Source: an uncultured Pseudomonadota bacterium
GTDB taxonomy: Bacteria; Pseudomonadota; Gammaproteobacteria; Steroidobacterales; Steroidobacteraceae
Assembly: GCA_902826575.1 (NCBI GenBank)
Contig: CADEFJ010000008.1
Span: 1-53,910, forward strand
Direction of reading: 5' to 3'
Length of the DNA stretch: 53,910 nucleotides
Part shown: piece after piece, positions 16,897 to 26,405 of the stretch
Layout: each line of letters opens with the position of its first letter
Numbering within the stretch: the first letter of the stretch is position 1
Position numbers and translations under genes: made by a program
Notes under the pieces: model-generated
What the model was told of the DNA's origin: nothing
The model's input: only the letters and a program-made list of their open reading frames with translations
Databases searched by the model: none

Positions 16897-17567
16897 TGAA
16901 CATGCCGGTACGCCACACACTGCCCGTCGCGCTGCTCGCCGCATGGCTTGCGGGCTGCGCGAGTTCGCCCGCAGTCGACGACGACTGGCAGGTCGAGGAC
17001 CTGACCGTGGCGCCGGCGATGAACGGCGCGATCTACCAGGCCGGACGCGACGTGGCGCTGTTCGAGAACGCGGTCGCCCGCAATGTCGGCGACCTCGTCG
17101 TGATCCGTCTCGCCGAGCAGACGCAGGCGAGCAAGAGCGCCACGACGACGACCAAGAAGTCGACATCGGCGGATCTGCCCGGGCCGACCATCGCAGGCCG
17201 GCCGGTCACCGTGAACGGCACGCCGGTGCTGCAGATGGGTATGGAGAACGAGTCGGAGTTCAACGGTTCGGGCAGCAGTGCCCAGAGCAACCGCCTGCGC
17301 GGCGAGATCAGTGCGACGGTCGTGCGTCGTCTCGCCAACGGCAACCTCGTAGTGCGCGGGCAGAAGTGGCTCACGCTGAACCAGGGCAGCGAGTACGTGC
17401 GGGTCGAGGGTGTCATTCGCCCGATCGACATCCAGCCGGACAACACGATCGAGTCGTGGAAGGTCGCGAATGCCCGCATCGGCTACGGCGGCAAAGGTTC
17501 GCTCGCCGATGCCAACAAGCCCGGGCTGCTTGCCCGGTTCTTCAATTCCCCATTGATGCCGTTCTGA
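16896..17567 (+). CDS. flgH: Flagellar L-ring lipoprotein FlgH
   Basis: 223 residues from ATG 16896, which shares its A with the flgG stop (TGATG); a GTG at 16893 and ATG at 16902 are alternatives. Lipobox LAGC near residue 21 places it in the outer membrane after acylation. Conserved FlgH blocks are present: [46 protein letters not shown], and a C-terminal FF segment. Forms the outer-membrane bushing. Confidence 0.95.
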   Translation: MNMPVRHTLPVALLAAWLAGCASSPAVDDDWQVEDLTVAPAMNGAIYQAGRDVALFENAVARNVGDLVVIRLAEQTQASKSATTTTKKSTSADLPGPTIAGRPVTVNGTPVLQMGMENESEFNGSGSSAQSNRLRGEISATVVRRLANGNLVVRGQKWLTLNQGSEYVRVEGVIRPIDIQPDNTIESWKVANARIGYGGKGSLADANKPGLLARFFNSPLMPF

Positions 17568-17569
17568 AC

Positions 17570-18667
17570 ATGCGAATCCTGACCACCGCCTTGCTCACCA
17601 CACTGCTCGGGATGCCTGCGCATGCCGAGCGCGTCAAGGACATCGCGTCCGTGGCCGGTGTGCGCACCAACCAGCTGGTCGGCTACGGCCTGGTCGTGGG
17701 CCTCGATGGCACCGGCGACCAGACCAGCCAGGCGCCGTTCACGATCCAGAGCATCCGCACGATGCTGGCGAAATTCGGCGTCACGATACCCGACAACGTC
17801 AATCCACAGCTGAAGAACGTCGCAGCCGTGACTGTCACGGCGGAGCTGGCGCCGTTCGCCAAGGCTGGCCAGACGATCGACGTCACTGTGGCGTCGATCG
17901 GCAATGCGCAGAGCCTGCGTGGCGGCACGCTGATCATGACGCCGCTGCGCGGCGCAGACGGCGAGGTGTATGCGATTGCGCAGGGCTCGATGCTGGTCAG
18001 TGGCTTTGGCGCCTCGGGCCGGGACGGCTCACGCATTGCCGTGAACGTGCCGAGCGGCGGGCGCATTCCGAACGGTGCCACGGTCGAGCGCGAGGTCGGC
18101 CACAGCTTTGGCGCGGAACCCTGGGTGATGCTTAATCTGCATTCGCCCGATTTCACCACCGCCACTCATCTTGCGCAGGGCATCAATGCGCTGCTCGGCA
18201 GCGGCACTGCCGAGGCGATCGACGCCGTGTCCGTGCGGGTGCTCGCCCCGCAGGATCCGGGCCAGCGCACGCCCTACCTGGCCGCCCTCGAGGAAATCGA
18301 CGTGCGGCCGGCCGAAGCGCCGGCGCGCGTGATCGTGAATTCGCGTACCGGCACCGTGGTGATCGGCAATCGCGTCCAGGTGCGCGCGGCGGCGGTGGCA
18401 CACGGCTCGCTGTCGGTGACGATCACCGAGCGGCTCGATGTGAGCCAGCCCGAACCCTTCGGGCGTGGCGAGACCGTGGTCGTGCCCCACAGCACGATCG
18501 ACGTCTCCCAGCCGGAATCGCGCATGTTCAAGTTCGATGCCGGCGTGAATCTCGACGAGATCGTGCGGGCCGTGAACCAGGTCGGTGCCGCTCCGGGCGA
18601 CATCGTCGCCATCCTCGAAGCATTGAAGGTAGCCGGCGCGCTGCGCGCCGAGCTGATCGTCATCTGA
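17570..18667 (+). CDS. flgI: Flagellar P-ring protein FlgI
   Basis: 365 residues from ATG 17570, 2 nt after flgH. Signal peptide ends near AHAE (about residue 20), then the invariant [20 protein letters not shown] and GLDGTGDQT. The C-terminus [20 protein letters not shown] is also typical. FlgI forms the peptidoglycan-associated ring with help from FlgA. The stop overlaps flgJ by one base. Confidence 0.96.
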   Translation: MRILTTALLTTLLGMPAHAERVKDIASVAGVRTNQLVGYGLVVGLDGTGDQTSQAPFTIQSIRTMLAKFGVTIPDNVNPQLKNVAAVTVTAELAPFAKAGQTIDVTVASIGNAQSLRGGTLIMTPLRGADGEVYAIAQGSMLVSGFGASGRDGSRIAVNVPSGGRIPNGATVEREVGHSFGAEPWVMLNLHSPDFTTATHLAQGINALLGSGTAEAIDAVSVRVLAPQDPGQRTPYLAALEEIDVRPAEAPARVIVNSRTGTVVIGNRVQVRAAAVAHGSLSVTITERLDVSQPEPFGRGETVVVPHSTIDVSQPESRMFKFDAGVNLDEIVRAVNQVGAAPGDIVAILEALKVAGALRAELIVI

Positions 18668-19599
18668 TGGGCCTGCACGCCACGCCGCCGGCTTCATTCG
18701 GTGACGCGGCGGCGCTCGCGTCGCTGAAACATGCCGATCGATCGCAGACTCCCGAAGCGCTGCGCGAGACGGCGCGGCAGTTCGAAAGCCTGTTCACGCG
18801 CATGCTGCTGAAGTCGATGCGCGCGACTTCGTTCGACGATTCGATGACGGGGCAGGGCGAACTCTTCTATCGCGACATGTTCGATGACCAGCTGGCGATC
18901 GAGCTTTCTAAAGGCAAGGGGCTCGGGCTGGCCGATGTGCTGGTCGAACAGCTGCGACGCTCGGGCCTGGCGGGCGGTCCCGCCGCGGATCAGGCCACGA
19001 GTGCGGCGAGCGCCCCGGCGCCTGCGAACACGGTGTCGCGCGCGCCGCCTTCCCGCGAGCAGTTCGTGCAGGACCTGTGGCCGCACGCGCAGGCGGCGGG
19101 CGCGGAACTCGGCGTCGATCCGCGTACCTTGATCGCCCACGCGGCGCTCGAAACCGGCTGGGGACGCCACTTGCCGGCGGACAGCGCGGGCCGCGCGAGC
19201 CACAACCTTTTCGGCATCAAGGCGACGGGTGGCTGGCGTGGCGAGCGCGTGGCCGCAGTCACGCTCGAGTATTCGGGCGGGGTCGCGCAGGCGCGCACGG
19301 AGCCGTTCCGCGCATACGACAGCACCGGCGAGAGTTTCAGGGATTATGTCGCGCTGTTGCGCGACAACCCGCGGTACGCGGCCGCCCGCAACACCGGCGC
19401 CGACGTCGCGGCGTTTGCACGCGCGCTGCAGGCAGGTGGCTACGCGACCGATCCGGACTACGCCGCGAAACTCGAGCGGGTCGCGCGCGAAGTGCCGCGC
19501 CCGTCGTCGGAGAGCACCCTCAAGATTGCCGCCCGCGCGCCGATATCAGGTGACGACGGGCATGCGAGCGGCCTCACGGCCCCCACAGTGGAGAGCTGA
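18667..19599 (+). CDS. flgJ: Rod-capping peptidoglycan hydrolase FlgJ, two-domain form
   Basis: 310 residues, starting at TGATG overlapping flgI. The N-terminal rod-binding domain (FESLFTRMLLKSMRATSFDD, ~38-100) is followed by an Ala/Pro linker and a C-terminal glucosaminidase domain (~135-280) with the catalytic Glu in AALETGWG and the NLFGIKA motif. It cuts a hole in peptidoglycan for the growing rod. The dual-domain form is the beta/gammaproteobacterial type. Confidence 0.95.
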   Translation: MGLHATPPASFGDAAALASLKHADRSQTPEALRETARQFESLFTRMLLKSMRATSFDDSMTGQGELFYRDMFDDQLAIELSKGKGLGLADVLVEQLRRSGLAGGPAADQATSAASAPAPANTVSRAPPSREQFVQDLWPHAQAAGAELGVDPRTLIAHAALETGWGRHLPADSAGRASHNLFGIKATGGWRGERVAAVTLEYSGGVAQARTEPFRAYDSTGESFRDYVALLRDNPRYAAARNTGADVAAFARALQAGGYATDPDYAAKLERVAREVPRPSSESTLKIAARAPISGDDGHASGLTAPTVES

Positions 19600-19605
19600 T
19601 CGACC

Positions 19606-21492
19606 ATGGCAGACGTCATGTCAACGGCGGTCTCGGGCCTGCTCGCCTTCCAGCGCGGGCTCGACACGACCAGCCAGAACATCGCCAATGCGGCGACACC
19701 GGGCTACAGCCGCCAGCGCGTCGAGCTCGCCACGCGACCCGCGCAACCCTATGGCAGCGGCTGGATCGGCTCGGGCGTGCAGATCGCGACCGTGGCGCGT
19801 GTCTACGACAGTTTCCTCGCCACGCAGGTGCGCTCGAGCGCCAGCAGTCTCGCCCGCTACGACACGATCGCCACGGCTGCGGGCCGGCTCGACAATGTGC
19901 TCGGGGACTCCTCGCACGGTGTGGCGGCCGCATTCCAGAACTTCGTGAATGCCTTCCACGATGTGGCGAGCGATCCATCTTCCGCGACGTCACGCCAGGC
20001 GCTGCTGTCGCAGGCCGAAGTGTTCGTCAGCCAGATGGCGAGCTTCGACAACCGCATGCGCAGCTTTGCCGCGGACGTCAACGAGCAGTTGCGGGCAGGC
20101 ACGGCCGCGGTGTCGGCGCTGGCGTCAAGCCTCGCGCAATTGAACGGACAGATCACCGAGGCCTACGGCCGCACCGGCCAGCCACCGAACGACCTGCTGG
20201 ACCAGCGCGACCGGCTGGTCGACGAGTTGTCACGCCACGTCGATGTCTCGGTCGTCGGACAGGAAGACGGCTCGGCGAACATCTTCATCGGCACAGGACA
20301 GCCGCTGGTGGTGGGCCGCATCGCCACGACGCTGGGCGTCGCGGCCGACCCCTTCGATCCGACGCGACTCACGGTGGCCGTGCAAAGCAACGGTGCAACC
20401 ATCGACCTCGCCTCGCAGGTGAGCGGCGGCAGCCTCGGCGGCCTGCTCGAGTTTCGAGCGCAGGTGCTCGATCCGGCCCGGGATGCACTCGGCAAACTGG
20501 CCGCAGGCATCGTCGAGGCGATCAACGGCCAGCATGTGCAAGGCATGACTTTGACCGGCGCGATGGGCGCGGAGTTCTTCGCCATAGGTACGCCGACCGT
20601 CCTCGCTTCCACCGGCAACACCGGTGGGTCGTCGCTGACGGCACAGATCGGCGCGGCCGGCGACCTGACGGGCAGTGACTACATTCTCGAGTACACGGGC
20701 AGCTGGGAGCTGCGCAATGCCACCTCGGGCGCGCCGCTCGCCATGTCGGGATCCGGCACGGCGTTGGATCCTTTCACGGCGGACGGACTGCGCCTGGTCG
20801 TCGCGGGCGTTCCTGCGCTGGGCGACAGATTCCGCGTCGAGCCGACACGTGACCTGATCGACGGGCTCGCCCTGCGGATCGGCGATCCGGCGGCCATCGC
20901 CGCAGCGTCTCCGGTGAGGAGTACCGCAGCGGCAGGCAACCTCGGCAGTGGTGCAATCGCCGCGCCTGTCGTCACCGACGCCGCCCAGCCGACGTTGCGC
21001 CACACGGTCACGATCGAGTTCACCAGCGCCTCGGCCTACACGGTGAACGGCTCGGGACCGTTCGCCTATGTACCGGGCGCGGATATAGAAGTGAACGGCT
21101 GGCGGGCACAGCTCACCGGCGCACCCGCGGCCGGCGACCGCTTCACGGTCTCCGACAATACGGGTGGCGTCGGCGACAACGCCAACCTGATGGCGATGAT
21201 CGGCGCCCTCGAGTCGCCATCGCTCGGCGGCGGCACGACCTCCATCGGCGATGCCGCGACCCAGATCGTCTCGAGGATCGGCATGCAGACCGCCCAGGCG
21301 CAAGCCAATCGCGATGCCTTCGACGTCGTGCACCGGCAGGACGTGGCCGCGCAGCAATCGGTGTCAGGGGTCAATCTCGATGAGGAAGCCGCCAACCTGA
21401 TCATGCTGCAGCAGGCTTACCAGGCTGCCGCGCAGCTCATCGCCGTGGCGCAGTCGATGTTCGACTCGCTGCTCGATGCGACGAGGAGATAG
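19606..21492 (+). CDS. flgK: Hook-filament junction protein FlgK (HAP1)
   Basis: 628 residues. N-terminus MSTAVSGLLAFQRGLDTTSQ with NIANAATPGYSRQRV, and C-terminus SGVNLDEEAANLIMLQQAYQ, are the FlgK signatures. It is the first of two junction proteins joining hook and filament and is escorted by FlgN. Separated from flgJ by 6 nt with GAGAG upstream. Length is within the family range of 550-680. Confidence 0.96.
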   Translation: MADVMSTAVSGLLAFQRGLDTTSQNIANAATPGYSRQRVELATRPAQPYGSGWIGSGVQIATVARVYDSFLATQVRSSASSLARYDTIATAAGRLDNVLGDSSHGVAAAFQNFVNAFHDVASDPSSATSRQALLSQAEVFVSQMASFDNRMRSFAADVNEQLRAGTAAVSALASSLAQLNGQITEAYGRTGQPPNDLLDQRDRLVDELSRHVDVSVVGQEDGSANIFIGTGQPLVVGRIATTLGVAADPFDPTRLTVAVQSNGATIDLASQVSGGSLGGLLEFRAQVLDPARDALGKLAAGIVEAINGQHVQGMTLTGAMGAEFFAIGTPTVLASTGNTGGSSLTAQIGAAGDLTGSDYILEYTGSWELRNATSGAPLAMSGSGTALDPFTADGLRLVVAGVPALGDRFRVEPTRDLIDGLALRIGDPAAIAAASPVRSTAAAGNLGSGAIAAPVVTDAAQPTLRHTVTIEFTSASAYTVNGSGPFAYVPGADIEVNGWRAQLTGAPAAGDRFTVSDNTGGVGDNANLMAMIGALESPSLGGGTTSIGDAATQIVSRIGMQTAQAQANRDAFDVVHRQDVAAQQSVSGVNLDEEAANLIMLQQAYQAAAQLIAVAQSMFDSLLDATRR

Positions 21493-21494
21493 CG

Positions 21495-22688
21495 ATGCGC
21501 ATGTCCACGCTCGGCTCGCACTACAGCCTGCTCAATCAGATGCTGCGCCAGCAGTCCGACATGGCCAAGGCGCAGATGCAGATCTCGACCCAGCGCCGCG
21601 TACTGACGCCCGCGGACGATCCGATCGCCGCCGGCCGCATCCTGTCCCTCGAGAACCAGATTTCCGCCTATGCGCAATACGAGCGCAACACCAACGCGGT
21701 GCAGACCCGACTGTCGATCGAGGAACAGGCGCTGGCCGACGCCGGGACGGTGCTGCGACGGGTACGCGACCTGACGCTGCAGGCGAACAGTGGGGCGCTC
21801 GACGACGTGTCGCGCGGCGCAATCGCGACCGAGATCGATGAGCGCATCCGCGAGCTTCAGGCCATCGGCAATCGACGCGACGCCGCGGGCGAGTTCCTGT
21901 TCGCGGGCCACAGTACCGGAACGCAGCCGTTCGTGCGCACGGCCGCCGGCATCGCCTATGCCGGCGACCAGGGTGTGCGCGAAGTACAGGTGAGCCCGAC
22001 ACAAGCGGTCGGCACCGGCCACAATGGCTTCGATGTCTTCATGGACATTGCAGCCGGCAATGGCACGTTCACGGTGGCCACCGGGGCGCTCAATGTCGGC
22101 GGCGGCTGGATTGCACCGCTCTCGGTCGTCGCCCCTGCTGCCTGGACGGGCGGCAGCTACACGCTGCGCTTCATCGATGCCGGCAGCTACGAGATTCTCG
22201 ACGCCTCGAGTGCCCAGGTCGCCACCGGCAACCATGCTTCGGGCGATGCGATCGACTTCAACGGCGTGCGCTTCTCGATCAACGGTGCGCCCGCAGCGGG
22301 CGACACCTTCACGATCGCCGATGCCGGTCGCCAGGACCTGTTCACGTCGCTCGACGCGCTGGCCGCGACCCTGCGCCTGCCTGCCGGCACGGAGCAGCAG
22401 CGTGCGCACTTCAATACCGGCATCACGACATCGCTAGGCGCGATCGACGCCGGGCTCGACCATCTGCTCAACATCCGCGCGCAAGTCGGCGCGCGACTCA
22501 ATGTCATCGACAATGTCACCGCGGCACGCGATGGGCTCGAGCTCGAACTGCAGTCGGCGGTATCGACGTTGCGCGACATCGATCCCGTCGAGGCGATCAG
22601 TCGCCTGGTGATGCAGCAAAGTGCGTTGACTGCGGCCCAGAAGTCTTTTGCGCAGTTCTCGCAACTTTCGCTGTTCGACTATCTGTGA
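21495..22688 (+). CDS. flgL: Hook-filament junction protein FlgL (HAP3)
   Basis: 397 residues; AGGAGATAGCG precedes the ATG, overlapping the end of flgK. N-terminal MRMSTLGSHYSLLNQMLRQQ and flagellin-like D0/D1 segment RRVLTPADDPIAAGRILSLE; C-terminal DIDPVEAISRLVMQQSALTA. It is the second junction protein. Its stop codon lies inside a CRP-type palindrome that precedes fliC. Confidence 0.94.
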   Translation: MRMSTLGSHYSLLNQMLRQQSDMAKAQMQISTQRRVLTPADDPIAAGRILSLENQISAYAQYERNTNAVQTRLSIEEQALADAGTVLRRVRDLTLQANSGALDDVSRGAIATEIDERIRELQAIGNRRDAAGEFLFAGHSTGTQPFVRTAAGIAYAGDQGVREVQVSPTQAVGTGHNGFDVFMDIAAGNGTFTVATGALNVGGGWIAPLSVVAPAAWTGGSYTLRFIDAGSYEILDASSAQVATGNHASGDAIDFNGVRFSINGAPAAGDTFTIADAGRQDLFTSLDALAATLRLPAGTEQQRAHFNTGITTSLGAIDAGLDHLLNIRAQVGARLNVIDNVTAARDGLELELQSAVSTLRDIDPVEAISRLVMQQSALTAAQKSFAQFSQLSLFDYL

Positions 22689-22699
22689 CGGGCATCACG
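22684..22699. promoter_or_regulatory. CRP/Clp/Vfr-type site upstream of fliC
   Basis: TGTGACGGGCATCACG matches TGTGA-N6-TCACA at nine of ten bases and overlaps the flgL stop codon. Its centre is about 60 nt upstream of the start predicted from the sigma28 boxes, the distance at which CRP activates class I promoters. Confidence 0.62.
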
Positions 22700-22718
22700 A
22701 ATCCCGTGCTGCCGGCAC

Positions 22719-22745
22719 TCAAGCTTTCCCCGCCGGCTCCGATAC
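22719..22745 (+). promoter_or_regulatory. Sigma28 (FliA) promoter of fliC
   Basis: TCAA-N15-TCCGATAC has exact sigma28 spacing; three of four -35 bases and six of eight -10 bases match TAAA-N15-GCCGATAA. The leader to the fliC ATG is about 60 nt and includes a small AGGC-GATT-GCCT hairpin. Confidence 0.76.
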
Positions 22746-22811
22746 AGGACACGTAACGGCCAAAGGCGATTGCCTCGCCGTACCGGACAGGCAACTACAG
22801 GAGTATTTGTA

Positions 22812-24251
22812 ATGGCACTTGTCATCAACACGAACGTGATGTCGCTCAATGCGCAGCGCAACCTCACGACCTCGGGCAACCAGCTCGCCACGTCGCTGCA
22901 GCGCCTGTCTTCGGGCCTGCGCATCAACAGCGCGAAGGACGACGCCGCCGGCCTTGCGATCTCCGATCGCATGACCGCACAGATCAATGGCCTGAACCAG
23001 GCCGCCCGCAATGCCAATGACGGCATTTCGCTGGCGCAGACCGCCGAAGGCGCCCTGCAGGAAGTCACCAACAACCTGCAGCGCATCCGTGAGCTGGCCG
23101 TGCAGGCCGCCAACTCGACCAACTCGGCATCTGACCTCGAGGCGCTCGACCAGGAAGTGCAGCAGCGCATCGCCGAGATCGACCGCGTCGCGACGCAGAC
23201 GGCGTTCAACAACCGCAAGGTGCTGGACGGCTCGTTCGGCAACGCCAGCTTCCAGGTGGGCGCGAACGTCGGCGAGACGATCAACATCGCGCTGTCGACC
23301 AACATGAAGGCCTCGGCGATCGGCCAGCTGGCAAGCGCGACGGGCTCGGTCGACATGGCCTCGCTGTTCGAGACCGGCGCGACGGCCGGCTCGTGGACCG
23401 GCAGTGCGGTCGCCGACTTCGATTACACCGACGGCACGCTGTCCTTCACGGTCGACGGCAATGCCGTGTCGATCGCGACGAACGTGACCGACATCGCCGG
23501 CCTGGTGGCGGCGGTACAGGGAGACCTCGACACCGAGGCCGGTGCGAACGTCTATGACGTCAGCAACACGGGCAACGCGCTGGTCATCTCCAGGGTCGCG
23601 GTGGGTGCCGCCAGCACGGCGCCGACGATCGTCGGTGGCGGTGCGATCATCGGCGCCGGTACCGGCACCGATGGCGTGGCGGGCACGCCGGCCACTTACT
23701 CCCTTGGCGCCTTCAGCGTCCAGGTCGGTGACGGCACGGCGGTGGACTTCGCGGGTGACTACGATACGTCAGCCGATCTGGTCGCTGCGATCAACAGCCA
23801 GCTTGCGGGCGTGAATGCCAGCATTGACGCGGACACGGGCTTCCTGTCGATCTCCTCGACGGGCGCCCTGACGATCGCTGCGGGTGCGGGCACCACGGCG
23901 CTCGGCGTCACGGACGGCACGGTGGCCCTCTCGGGCGCACTGAGTTCGGCGAACGTGCTGGACGCGGCGGGTGCGAATGACACGATACAGCGCGTCGACG
24001 CGGCCCTGACTTCGGTCAGCAGCCTGCGCGGCACGCTGGGCGCGATCCAGAACCGCTTCCAGTCGACCATCAACAGCCTGCAGACGACTTCCGAGAACCT
24101 CTCGGCGTCGAAGAGCCGCGTGCTCGACACGGACTATGCAGCCGAGACGGCCCAGCTGACCCGCGCCCAGATCCTGCAGCAGGCAGGTACGGCGATGGTC
24201 GCGCAGGCCAACAGTGCCCCGCAGAGCGTGCTCGCGCTCCTGCAGGGCTGA
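22812..24251 (+). CDS. fliC: Flagellin
   Basis: 479 residues from ATG 22812, with AGGAG 8 nt upstream. Classic D0/D1 N-terminus (VINTNVMSLNAQRNLTTSGN, LQRLSSGLRINSAKDDAAGL) and C-terminus (SRVLDTDYAAETAQLTRAQI, ending LALLQG). The LQRIRELAVQAA segment, part of the TLR5-recognised helix in other flagellins, is conserved. The middle (~175-390) is a variable Gly/Ala/Thr-rich surface region. It is the only flagellin gene in the window. Two hairpins follow the stop. Confidence 0.97.
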   Translation: MALVINTNVMSLNAQRNLTTSGNQLATSLQRLSSGLRINSAKDDAAGLAISDRMTAQINGLNQAARNANDGISLAQTAEGALQEVTNNLQRIRELAVQAANSTNSASDLEALDQEVQQRIAEIDRVATQTAFNNRKVLDGSFGNASFQVGANVGETINIALSTNMKASAIGQLASATGSVDMASLFETGATAGSWTGSAVADFDYTDGTLSFTVDGNAVSIATNVTDIAGLVAAVQGDLDTEAGANVYDVSNTGNALVISRVAVGAASTAPTIVGGGAIIGAGTGTDGVAGTPATYSLGAFSVQVGDGTAVDFAGDYDTSADLVAAINSQLAGVNASIDADTGFLSISSTGALTIAAGAGTTALGVTDGTVALSGALSSANVLDAAGANDTIQRVDAALTSVSSLRGTLGAIQNRFQSTINSLQTTSENLSASKSRVLDTDYAAETAQLTRAQILQQAGTAMVAQANSAPQSVLALLQG

Positions 24252-24270
24252 TGGTGACCTGAGTAAGGTA

Positions 24271-24328
24271 TGACCGCTCGCGGTCAGACCCGATCCAGCC
24301 GCGCGGCGGGCACCGGAAGGTGCCCGCC
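24271..24328 (+). terminator. Two hairpins after fliC, terminator or attenuator
   Basis: First hairpin at 24271-24286: TGACCGC-TC-GCGGTCA, a perfect 7-bp stem. Second at 24305-24328: GGCGGGCACC-GGAA-GGTGCCCGCC, a perfect 10-bp stem with a GNRA tetraloop. No T-run follows the second stem, so this may be partial termination or 3'-end protection of abundant fliC mRNA, with read-through into fliD. Confidence 0.65.
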
Positions 24329-24362
24329 GTTCGGCGTTCCCGGCAGCGGAGGCGGCTAACAC

Positions 24363-25751
24363 ATGGCGACGTCGGCAAGCAGCATTTCGGGCGGTTCCAC
24401 GCTCGACGCCAGGTCGCTCGCCGCGCAACTGGTCGCCGCGGAGCGCCAACCGCTCGATGCGCAGATCAAGCGCGCCACCGCGGGCGTCACGACCACGATG
24501 TCTGCGCTCGGCACGTTGAAGAGCGCACTGTCGACCTTCCAGGTGGCGGTCGACAAGCTGTCCCTGCTGGCTGATTTCCAGGTGCGGACCGCCGTCAGCA
24601 GCGACGAGACTTTTTTTGCGGCGCGCGCGGATGAAACCGCGATCGCCGGCAGCTATGCGGTCGAGGTGCGCAGCCTCGCCGCAGCCCAGCAAATCGCCTC
24701 GGGTGCGTACGCCGCCGGCAGCGCCGCCACGGTAGGTTCCGGCACGCTCACACTGGCGGTGGGCGGGGCGAGCTTCGACGTGCGAGTGCAGGCGGGGACC
24801 ACGCTCGCCGGCCTGCGCGATGCGATCAACTACTCGCGCGACAACACCGGCATCACCGCGACGATCGTCCAGAGCAGCGAAGGGGCGCGCCTCGTGCTGG
24901 GCTCCCGCGCTACCGGGGCGGCCAACACCATCGAGGTGACGGCTGGCAATGCCGCCGATGGCCTTGATTCGCTGGCCTACAGTGCCGGCGCGCCGGGCGC
25001 CTATACACAGGTGACCGCGGCGGCCGACGCGGTGGTTCATTTCGCCGGCTTCGAGCAGTCGAGCGCCACGAACACGCTGACGGGCGTGATCGACGGCGTG
25101 ACGCTCGAGCTCAAGGCGGCGGAAGAGGGCAGGATGCTCACGCTGACGGTCGCCAACGACACGGCGACGGTGCGTACGCGCATCGAGACCTTCGTCAGCA
25201 CTTACAATGCGATGCAGACGGCGATATCCGGCCTGCGTTCCTACGACCCAGTGAGCGGTGCGGGCGGACCCCTGCTCGGCGACTCGATGCTGCTCACGCT
25301 CGAAGCGAGCTTGCGTCGCGGCCTCACCGACGCGGTCGACGGGCTCGCAGGTCCGTACAGCTCGCTCGCCGCGCTCGGCATCACCACCACGGCGGATGGC
25401 ACCCTCACGATCAACGATGCGAAGCTCGATGGCGCAATCGCGGGCGGCTTCGACGGCGTCGCGCAGCTGTTCGGCAAGACCGGCGGCATCGGCTTTCGCC
25501 TGTTCAATACGCTGGAGCGCGCGCTGTCTTCGGCCGGTGGCATTGCCGTGCGTACCACGGCGCTCGGCGAGGAACGCCAGCGGCTCGAGGAACGCCAGGC
25601 CAACGTCGATGCGCGCATGGAGGCCATGCTCGCGCGCTACGTGCAGCAGTTCACGACGCTCGACATGCTGCTCTCGCAGCTCGACACCACGTCCTCGTAC
25701 CTCGACACACAACTCGATTCCCTGTCGCGGATGCTGGGCCGCGACAAATGA
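24363..25751 (+). CDS. fliD: Filament-capping protein FliD (HAP2)
   Basis: 462 residues; GGAGG 8 nt before the ATG. N-terminal helix LDARSLAAQLVAAERQPLDA and C-terminal coiled region LDMLLSQLDTTSSYLDTQLD are typical of FliD; the middle holds the flagellin-hook IN-like repeat ASFDVRVQAGTTLAGLRDAI. It caps the filament tip and folds incoming flagellin. No convincing promoter lies between the fliC hairpins and this gene. Confidence 0.95.
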   Translation: MATSASSISGGSTLDARSLAAQLVAAERQPLDAQIKRATAGVTTTMSALGTLKSALSTFQVAVDKLSLLADFQVRTAVSSDETFFAARADETAIAGSYAVEVRSLAAAQQIASGAYAAGSAATVGSGTLTLAVGGASFDVRVQAGTTLAGLRDAINYSRDNTGITATIVQSSEGARLVLGSRATGAANTIEVTAGNAADGLDSLAYSAGAPGAYTQVTAAADAVVHFAGFEQSSATNTLTGVIDGVTLELKAAEEGRMLTLTVANDTATVRTRIETFVSTYNAMQTAISGLRSYDPVSGAGGPLLGDSMLLTLEASLRRGLTDAVDGLAGPYSSLAALGITTTADGTLTINDAKLDGAIAGGFDGVAQLFGKTGGIGFRLFNTLERALSSAGGIAVRTTALGEERQRLEERQANVDARMEAMLARYVQQFTTLDMLLSQLDTTSSYLDTQLDSLSRMLGRDK

Positions 25752-25984
25752 CACCGCCGGAAGACCACACTTCGACTGGCATCCTCAGGCTGCGCGAGGC
25801 CGTCGCGCCGCTCGACCGCTTCCTTCGCGGCATCAGCCGGGCGCTCGAGTTCCGCCGCGATAGCGGCACCGGGGCGATTGTCGTCACGGTGAGGGACCTC
25901 ACCACAGGGGAGGTCCTGCGGCAGAGTCCCGAGGTGGATGCCGCGAGCGGCAATGCCTCAAGGCCCGGCGCCGCCGGCCGTTAA
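25748..25984 (+). CDS. flaG: FlaG-family protein
   Basis: 78 residues; ATG overlaps the fliD stop (ATGA). The core LEFRRDSGTGAIVVTVRDLT followed by TGEVLRQSP matches the short FlaG domain, thought to influence filament length in Vibrio and Pseudomonas. FlaG usually sits between fliC and fliD; here it follows fliD. The C-terminus is a short disordered Gly/Ser tail. Called from the core motif, since the family is small and divergent. Confidence 0.78.
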   Translation: MTPPEDHTSTGILRLREAVAPLDRFLRGISRALEFRRDSGTGAIVVTVRDLTTGEVLRQSPEVDAASGNASRPGAAGR

Positions 25985-25991
25985 CCCGGGC

Positions 25992-26405
25992 ATGACATAC
26001 AGCAAAGCCAACCGCCTCGCGACCTATCGCACCGTGGCGACCCACGGTGGCGTCGCGGCCGCCGATCCTCACCGGCTCACGCTGATGCTGATGGACGGGG
26101 CGCTCGAGCGCATCTCGGCGGCGAAGGGCAACCTCGCGCACGGTCGGACGGCGGAGAAGTGCGCGCTGATCCAGCGGGCCATGGACATCGTGCACGAGCT
26201 GCGCTCGAGCCTCGATCTCGAGGCGGGCGGGGTCATCGCCGCCAATCTCGTCAGTCTCTACGACTACATGGTGCAGCGGCTCGCCAAGGCGAATGCAGAG
26301 GACCGTGCCGAGATCCTCGACGAAGTGATCCGGCTGCTGACCGAAATCAGGAGCGCATGGGTGCTGTTGCCGGCCGAGGCCCGGCGCGCAGGACAGGGAC
26401 GCTGA
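25992..26405 (+). CDS. fliS: Flagellin export chaperone FliS
   Basis: 137 residues from ATG 25992 (MTYSKANRLATYRTV), chosen for its fit to the FliS N-terminus; ATGs at 25938 and 25953 inside flaG are alternatives. Motifs: PHRLTLMLMDGALERISAAK and LRSSLDLEAGGVIAANLVSL leading to LYDYM. FliS binds the flagellin C-terminus to block premature polymerisation and guides it to FlhA. The stop overlaps the next gene (TGATG). Confidence 0.95.
   Translation: MTYSKANRLATYRTVATHGGVAAADPHRLTLMLMDGALERISAAKGNLAHGRTAEKCALIQRAMDIVHELRSSLDLEAGGVIAANLVSLYDYMVQRLAKANAEDRAEILDEVIRLLTEIRSAWVLLPAEARRAGQGR

Noticed and set aside
22753-22760. GTAACGGC before fliC, the reverse complement of the flgM -10 box
   Set aside because: No TTTA lies at the required distance, so there is no minus-strand sigma28 promoter here.
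23769-25754. 661-codon minus-strand open frame across fliC/fliD
   Set aside because: Antisense shadow; the plus-strand genes are unambiguous.
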